Assembly: GCA_007570785.1 (NCBI GenBank) | Contig: ML660774.1 | Coordinates: forward strand, 9,695,742-9,759,741 | DNA: 64,000 nt | Source: Antilocapra americana | Lineage: Eukaryota; Chordata; Mammalia; Artiodactyla; Antilocapridae | Direction: 5' to 3' | Part shown: piece by piece, positions 58,660 to 64,000 of the stretch | How positions within the stretch are numbered: position 1 is the stretch's first letter | Layout: the number at the start of each line of letters is the position of its first letter | The notes under the pieces: generated by a model | Told to the model about the DNA's origin: nothing | What the model saw: only the letters and a program-made list of their open reading frames with translations | The model's database searches: none | Program-made: the position numbers and the translations under genes

Positions 58660-58768
58660 CTTAGTTGCTGGGAGCTGTCAGGATGCCCCCTTGCTCGGAT
58701 GACAAGGTCACGAGACTAAGAAAGAAATTGCAAAGCTGACTTTCTTTATCGGGGCATCCTGGGCTAGG

Positions 58769-58783
58769 CCCCCCCCCCCCCCC
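58769..58783. repeat. C15 homopolymer in the LTR
   Basis: Fifteen uninterrupted C residues. Length is likely variable and prone to sequencing error. Confidence 0.9.
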
Positions 58784-59260
58784 AGTATTTTTCTTGGGAG
58801 TTCTGTCCATGCTCGGAACATTGGCTCATCTCAGTAGGTCAGTCCCAGTTGGAAAGAATTTGTCCTGAGATAATCCCCCCAGACCTTATCTACCAGAGGA
58901 TCTGGGAAGGTGGATCGCCTTCCCCGGGGGCTAAGGAGGAATGAAAGGGACATTTAAGTAGATTACTACTCCTCCTCCTCATTACTGGGGAGTTTACTAA
59001 GAGTTCTCTGGGGGTCATGGCAAGGCCACCACCAGAAGGGCTCGTACTTGGGTCACCTTTCCACCTCCCACTCCCCTAACCACTCCATAGAGGAGGCTCT
59101 CTTCCTTGAAGAAATCAGGCTGGAATGGGACTCAGGAATGCTCATAACTGTGGCCAGCATAGTTGGAGATATTGATTGCTTTAGGATAATGTAGACATTA
59201 GGAATTCATTATAGTAGTTATAAGGTTAATAGGGTTTTATTGCTAAAGCAGTGCTGCTAG

Positions 59261-59381
59261 ACTGTCTTAGTCCTCTTTCCTCTTTCTAAACTGTCTTGGT
59301 CCTCTTTCCTCTTTCTAAACTGTCTCTTTGTCCTCTTTCTTCTTTCTAAAATGTCTCTTTGTCCTCTTTCCTCTTTCCTGG
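59261..59381 (+). repeat. Tandem repeat in the LTR, about four units
   Basis: Units of 29, 29, 31 and about 32 bases, each starting 'a(c/a)tgtct' and rich in 'cctctttc'. The first two differ at one position. Such pyrimidine-rich direct repeats lie upstream of the TATA box, in the U3 region. Confidence 0.95.
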
Positions 59382-59707
59382 TAAGAACCTGTGTAGGTTA
59401 CTAGAATAAAACAGTTTCAAGCTTAAGCCCTTCCCTCTAGCTTCTACATAGTTGGACCTGATAAAAGAGAAATGTAACCTTTCTACTTAGATTGATGTAT
59501 TTATCATGATTGAATGAAGTATGCTGAAGACATTCAAATGGTAAACATACTATTGTTAAATCTAATTACATAGAAATCTGACTTCTGTAAGGGGAATGTT
59601 TCATGATAGATTGGGGAATGAGCTCAATAAGGTCCTATGGAAGGTAGAAAACAAAAAATTGTATAGAATGATAGGTGATGTAATGATGTAAGGGGGATTC
59701 TTTTGGC

Positions 59708-59714
59708 TATAAAA
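59708..59714 (+). promoter_or_regulatory. TATA box of the LTR
   Basis: 'tataaaa' in the LTR, on the forward strand, fits the retroviral promoter position and fixes the LTR orientation. Confidence 0.7.
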
Positions 59715-59841
59715 CTGTAAACCAACAGTAAACGAGAGAGACTGCTCCATCACCACACATCGACTCAGCTCAGTTCTTCCGCCGATGCCACTCATCCCTC
59801 AAGACCCCCGGACCCGCTGGGGCTGGACCCCGGCACTTAGT

Positions 59842-60204
59842 GAAGGTCCTTGTTTAAGTTAAGAGGAGAGGAATGCAACTCTGATAACTTTCCAAAGAAT
59901 TACTCTGATTTTCAACTCAGAGCCCCTTCAACTGTAATGTATTTTTGAATTGGAAGAAGGGTTATAAAACAAACACATTGCCAACAAGGTCTTCTTCAAG
60001 CCTCTTTGGGTTTTCTAGTACCTGACTTGGGGTTGTAGGGAATAATTTGCTGTTGTTTTGGGGCATCAGTGGAAATTGAGACAGAAATTGTTTCATTTAA
60101 ATATTATTTTAGAGTGGTGTCATTCACTTCCTTTTCTGTCTTATTTATATTTTCCTACTCCATCTGTTAATTTCTAAGAGTCTTTAACTTTACTCCTGAT
60201 TTCA
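59842..60204. other. No recognised feature
   Basis: Unassigned DNA downstream of the solo LTR. Confidence 0.4.
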
Positions 60205-60243
60205 TATGTATATGTGTATATATATGTGTGTGTGTGTGTGTGT
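60205..60243. repeat. (TA)n(TG)n microsatellite
   Basis: Mixed 'tatgtgtatatata' running into about ten TG units. Confidence 0.94.
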
Positions 60244-60382
60244 AATAAATATATTTTCTCTCTCTTTCAAGTACCAGCAAAATGGTAATCATATAACCTA
60301 CATGTTATCATCTCTGTTCATGGTTACATGCGATTACTTTGTTAGTTGTTTCAGTAAGTGTAACTTGCCTTGCATGCTAAAT

Positions 60383-60590
60383 CACTTCAGTCGTTTCTGA
60401 CTCTTTGAGACCCCATGGACTATAGTCCGCCAGGCTCCTCTGTCCATGGGATTCTCCAGGCCAGTATACTGGAGTGGGTTGCCATGCCCTCCTCTAGGGC
60501 ATCTTTCTGACCCAGAGATCAAACCTGTGTCTCTTATGTCTCCTGCGTTAGCAGGTGGGTTCTTTACCACTAGTGCCACCTGGGAAGCCC
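60383..60590 (-). mobile_element. Bov-tA SINE
   Basis: Full antisense copy, 'atcacttcagtcgtttctga' to 'ccacctgggaagcccc'. A 'gtctcttatgtctcctgcgt' duplication in the head marks a subfamily. TSD 'ctaaat' at 60377-60382 and 60591-60596. Confidence 0.96.
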
Positions 60591-60596
60591 CTAAAT

Positions 60597-61819
60597 ATTT
60601 CTTAAATCTTTTAAATTAAGCCCCAAGTTCTTTGAAGCAGAAACCTCGTCTTGTGTGGTATTTGTGCTGTAAAAATTTGGAGGAAACAATAGAGTGAATC
60701 ATTCTTTCATAAAACTGTTACAGAATAAAAAGATATTGTAGCTTAATGAACACAACATTAGCTTGGAGTTACCCTGCTGGAGTTCAGCCTCCCAATATTG
60801 CTGTTCAGTTAACGTCAGTTCTGTAGGTTCTACAAGTCAGCTTCTCCTCTGGACCTTAATCCCACTTACAAATGAAGTGATTTGCTCAGACTGTCTCCAA
60901 AGTTTACTCACTTTAAAAATTATGTTACTTTTCAAAAATAAAGTCTGTTTCAGAAAACAGACTAGCTCAAAATCCAAATTTGCTCATATACAAAATGGAC
61001 TCAGTTAAAGCATCATGTCAAGTCTCAGTCTTAGAAGGTTCTAATAAATTAATTTTCTTTTTGATATTAGAGTATGTTTTCCATATGTTTGAATTTGCTG
61101 TTTACAGATTAGATGATGAAATGACTCATCCCTGGGACAATTCAGTGCCTTAGGGTGTGTTCTTGATAATCTGCCTCTTGAAATTTGTCTCTTTGTAACA
61201 TATGTCAAGTAAGGACTTTCCTACCATGATTTTTAAATTCCAAATAATTAACATTAGAGGAATACAGCAAAAAGTTCTTAGACATAAATCACATTACACT
61301 ACTTTTAAGAAATAACTGTTAAATCAACTTCAGCCATGAATTCTTATAGCTTAGCTACCAAAATAATAAGTACTTTATCAAAGCTCTCTCTTCATAGTAT
61401 GCACTCTACTAAGAATTATTGGTCCCAAACAATATTCTCAAAGAACTACCAGACAGGCTATTAAAATGCAGACTGTGGCAAAAGTACTCAGAATATAAAA
61501 CAAATACAAATTGTCACACTTTGCTTGTACCCATTTACACAATGCGTTTATTTTATTTTACAAATAACTGATAGGTAGATTAGTGGAAATAATAACCACT
61601 CATGATTTGAAGAAAAGGGAAGCGTACCTTTCATAATCTCAGAGAAAAGTATTTCCCAGAGATTGTTGATATCTAACATATTGTGCTATCAAAAGACATG
61701 ATTTTGTTTTACATTTTTATTTGACATTTATTTGGGGTTTATTCAAGAATTCTTTGAAAAACTCCTTGTATATTTGGACCTTTAAATACATTTAAGTTAT
61801 ATTTGAAGTTATCATTGTG
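60597..61819. other. No recognised feature
   Basis: AT-rich unassigned DNA. An 81-codon forward frame (60763-61008) shows no domain. Confidence 0.4.
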
Positions 61820-62651
61820 GGAAATAATCCTTGGTTTAGATTCGGTTGGGGTCAGGGAAGGTCTTCCTGGGGGGAAGACATGAGAACAGAAACTCAAAAG
61901 CAGTAAAGGGTTTTTCATGTGAACATTGGGGAGAAGAGTGTTCTTGACCTCTGTGTGAGAAAAAAGGTGTGGGAAGATTCTGAAGTGGGCCTGTGTCATG
62001 TGAACTCAAGTGCCAGCGAGGAGACCAGTGCCACAGGGGCAGAGGAGCAAAGGAGGAATTTGAAGAGATGGCCAAAGGCCACATCTTTAAAGTTTCGGGG
62101 CCCTGGGTAGATTTGGTTGAGCAATGAGAGGCCGCTGGAGAGCTTTAAGGATAGGAGTGACACGAGGTGATCTGTGCTTTCAAAGGCTCCTCTTGCCGCT
62201 ACAGGGGAGGGAGGGTAGGGGCAGGGAGAGAGATTAGGGTCAGCACCCAGGAAACATTTGTGTCAGGTCAGGTCTTCTGAGGCGCAGAGGCCAAGCAGGA
62301 TTAGCTGTTGCAAGATCTAGCTAAATAACTGTGGATGAGAAAGGGACAGGGATGGAGGCAGGCAGAGAGAGCCTTCAGAGAGCAGTGAGAGGCTGACCTG
62401 TGAAAGGAGATGGGAGATGAGACGGCGGCAGGGGGCTCCAGAAGCCCGGTGGCAGTCCCCGAGTAAAAGCTGCTCTCTGGAGGGATCCTATAACAAGCAA
62501 GAGTGACCAGGTTCCAGCTCCCCCTCCTCTGCTGCCGAGCCAGTCATTGGAAGAACCTGGGGGAAAACTGGAGCAGAGTGCTGTGGCAGCTGGTGGCCGC
62601 CCGTCACTTGCTGCTTGAAGGGGACCGTCACGGACACCACAGGGTGGCTAT

Positions 62652-62915
62652 TTTGTTTTTTCTTTAAGCTTTTAATTTCATATTGGTGTATAGCCAGTTA
62701 ACAATGTTGTGACAGTTTCAGGCTGGCAGCAAAGGGACTCAGCCATACATACACATGTATCACTTCTGCCCCAAATGCCCCTCCTGTCCATGCTGCCACA
62801 TAACCTGGAACAGAGTTCTCTGTTCTATACAGTAGGTCCTTGTGGGTTATCCATTTTAAATATAACCATATGTACCTGTTGATCCCAAATTCCATAGCTA
62901 TCCCCTCTGCATGAG
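62652..62915 (-). mobile_element. L1 3' end, antisense
   Basis: 'ttggtgtatagccagttaac', 'gcaaagggactcagccatac' and 'tatacagtaggtccttgtgg' are the antisense 3' UTR of a bovid L1. 5' truncated. It interrupts the old repeat. Confidence 0.92.
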
Positions 62916-63550
62916 GATTTTGGGTTAGGATGGCAGGTGTGGAGGTGGTGAAATTTGGTTAGAGCTCTGATATGTTTTGAGGAAAGGAAAAAAACAAAGA
63001 AAATTTTGACTTAATGTTGGAGGAGTAGTTATGACAGTTCCTGAAATGAAAAAGATTTGGAAGGAATGGGTTGCTAAGACAGGGAATGAGCAGGATGGTG
63101 AGGAAAGAAAACAGTTTTGCACATGTTAAACTTTAGATGATTATTAAGCATCCAAGTGAATTTGTTAAAATAGGCAGTTGGATAAATTTCACCAGGAAAA
63201 TATTGAGCTATGGGTATTAATTCAAGAGCCATAGGTGGGTGAATGACTTATAGAGTTTTAAAGGTTATCTAGATGGTGAGTACAACTGGAGAAGATAAAG
63301 TGGTAATTCATGAGTCCAGGGTGCTTTACAAGATTTAGAAATTGGAATAAGGAAGATCCAGCCAGATTGGAGTCATAAAGAGTATATATAAAACGTGACA
63401 CTGTGACTCAAAAGATCGAGTCATACAGATTAAAAAGGAAAGAGGATATTTGAGAAATATTCATCTACGGTAATCAAGGAAAGAAAGGACTTGAAGAAGG
63501 AGGGAATGGTCAATTGTTTTATTTTCTTGAAACAAGGTATACCAGTTGGC

Positions 63551-63682
63551 ATTTAGTTTATTTCTGTTTTTTGTTCAGGCTGCGTGGCTTGTGGGATCTT
63601 AGTTCCCCATCCAGGGATCAGAATCCATACTCCTTGCAGTGGAAGCACAGAATCCTATCCACTAGACCACTAGGGAATTCCC
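63551..63682 (-). mobile_element. CHR-type SINE, antisense
   Basis: 'aggctgcgtggcttgtggga', 'tagttccccatccagggatc' and head 'actagaccactagggaattc'. Nested in the old repeat. Confidence 0.88.
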
Positions 63683-64000
63683 TGGTCAGTTGCTTAAATA
63701 CCGATGAAAAGTTGAAAGGATGGTGACCTCAAATAAATATTGGATTTAATAGTGTGGAGGTCAGTGGTGACTCTGAAAAAAGTGGTTTTAGTGGAACACT
63801 GGTGAAAAACCTTACTGGCAAGAATATGAGAGAATGAGAAGTGGTGACAGTGAGCATAGGAACTTTTGAGGAAATCTGCCATTAAAAGAAGTAAGAAATG
63901 TGGAATTGGGATTGTCTTGCCAAGGGAGAGGTTTTTGTTTTAAGATGGGTGATACTGAAGCATTTCAGATGTTTGTAGGAATGATCTATTACAGCATAAC

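Larger units (their letters stand above)
58666..59835 (+). mobile_element. Solo LTR of a class II (ERVK-like) endogenous retrovirus
   Basis: A 1,170 bp element starting TGCTGGG and ending CCCGGCA, which are imperfect inverted repeats with the TG...CA ends of retroviral LTRs. An exact 6 bp TSD 'cttagt' flanks it (58660-58665 and 59836-59841); 6 bp is usual for class II (beta-like) elements. A TATA box (59708-59714) sits about 120 bases from the 3' end, and a C15 run and a tandem repeat lie inside. No gag, pol or env sequence adjoins, so the provirus was lost by recombination between its LTRs. A 64-codon minus frame (59601-59795) is incidental. Confidence 0.93.
61820..64000 (+). mobile_element. 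Long old eutherian repeat, interrupted, family unnamed
   Basis: Ordered blocks recur from this repeat as I know it: 'ggtcagggaaggtcttcctg', 'ggccgctggagagctttaag', 'tgacacgaggtgatctgtgc', after the L1 'gtggaggtggtgaaatttgg', 'cacatgttaaactttagatg', 'cagttggataaatttcacca' and near the end 'tgttttaagatgggtgatac'. It is cut by L1 (62652-62915) and CHR (63551-63682) and leaves the window still open. Minus-strand frames of 62-86 codons are incidental. Confidence 0.42.

Overview
This window reads as intergenic or deep intronic DNA of a ruminant, most likely a bovid. The evidence is the repeat content. There are many copies of Bov-tA and BovA SINEs, eight fragments of the RTE-type LINE BovB, bovid-type L1 3' ends, and tRNA-derived CHR-type SINEs of the cetartiodactyl kind. 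Older eutherian repeats (MIR, L2, MaLR LTRs, hAT-Charlie elements) lie underneath. I cannot tell cattle, buffalo, sheep or goat apart from the sequence alone. I see no convincing host protein-coding gene, no RNA gene outside SINEs, and no bacterial-type features. All longer open frames lie in LINEs, SINEs, microsatellites or unremarkable AT-rich DNA.

Layout. From 1 to 8.1 kb: old MIR and MaLR pieces, one L1 with an inverted 5' part, two CHR SINEs (one nested in an older L1), and a weak old repeat. From 8.1 to 13.2 kb: an inverted Bov-tA pair, a 1.2 kb antisense L1 with a SINE inside it, then mostly plain DNA. From 13.2 to 18.7 kb: the densest LINE block, with three BovB fragments (one about 2.3 kb long) and a second L1 with an inverted 5' part. 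From 18.7 to 33.7 kb: hAT pieces, an MLT1-type LTR split by a SINE, an L2 split by a CHR SINE, two very short L1 tails, and scattered Bov-tA copies with clear target-site duplications (TSDs). From 33.7 to 43.9 kb: two abutting BovB fragments with long unassigned stretches on both sides. From 43.9 to 50.3 kb: two more BovB fragments (one splitting an L2) and an old L1/HAL1-like element whose GC-rich 5' part explains a 228-codon open frame. From 51.5 to 53.0 kb: four SINEs in alternating orientation. From 58.66 to 59.84 kb: an apparently complete 1,170 bp solo LTR of a class II endogenous retrovirus with a 6 bp TSD. From 61.8 kb to the end: a long, old eutherian repeat broken up by a bovid L1 and a CHR SINE.

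The elements fit one another. BovB encodes the reverse transcriptase thought to mobilise Bov-tA/BovA SINEs, and the two share their 3' sequence here. Nesting gives a relative order: MIR, L2, MaLR and hAT are oldest, CHR and older L1 copies come next, and Bov-tA, BovB and recent L1 tails are youngest. I found no undescribed biological system. The items most worth checking are the solo LTR, the two inverted L1 copies, a shared active-site change in two BovB copies, and a coding-like stretch at 15751-16020. Repeat boundaries without a stated TSD are estimates by eye, good to about 10-30 bases for young elements and worse for old ones.
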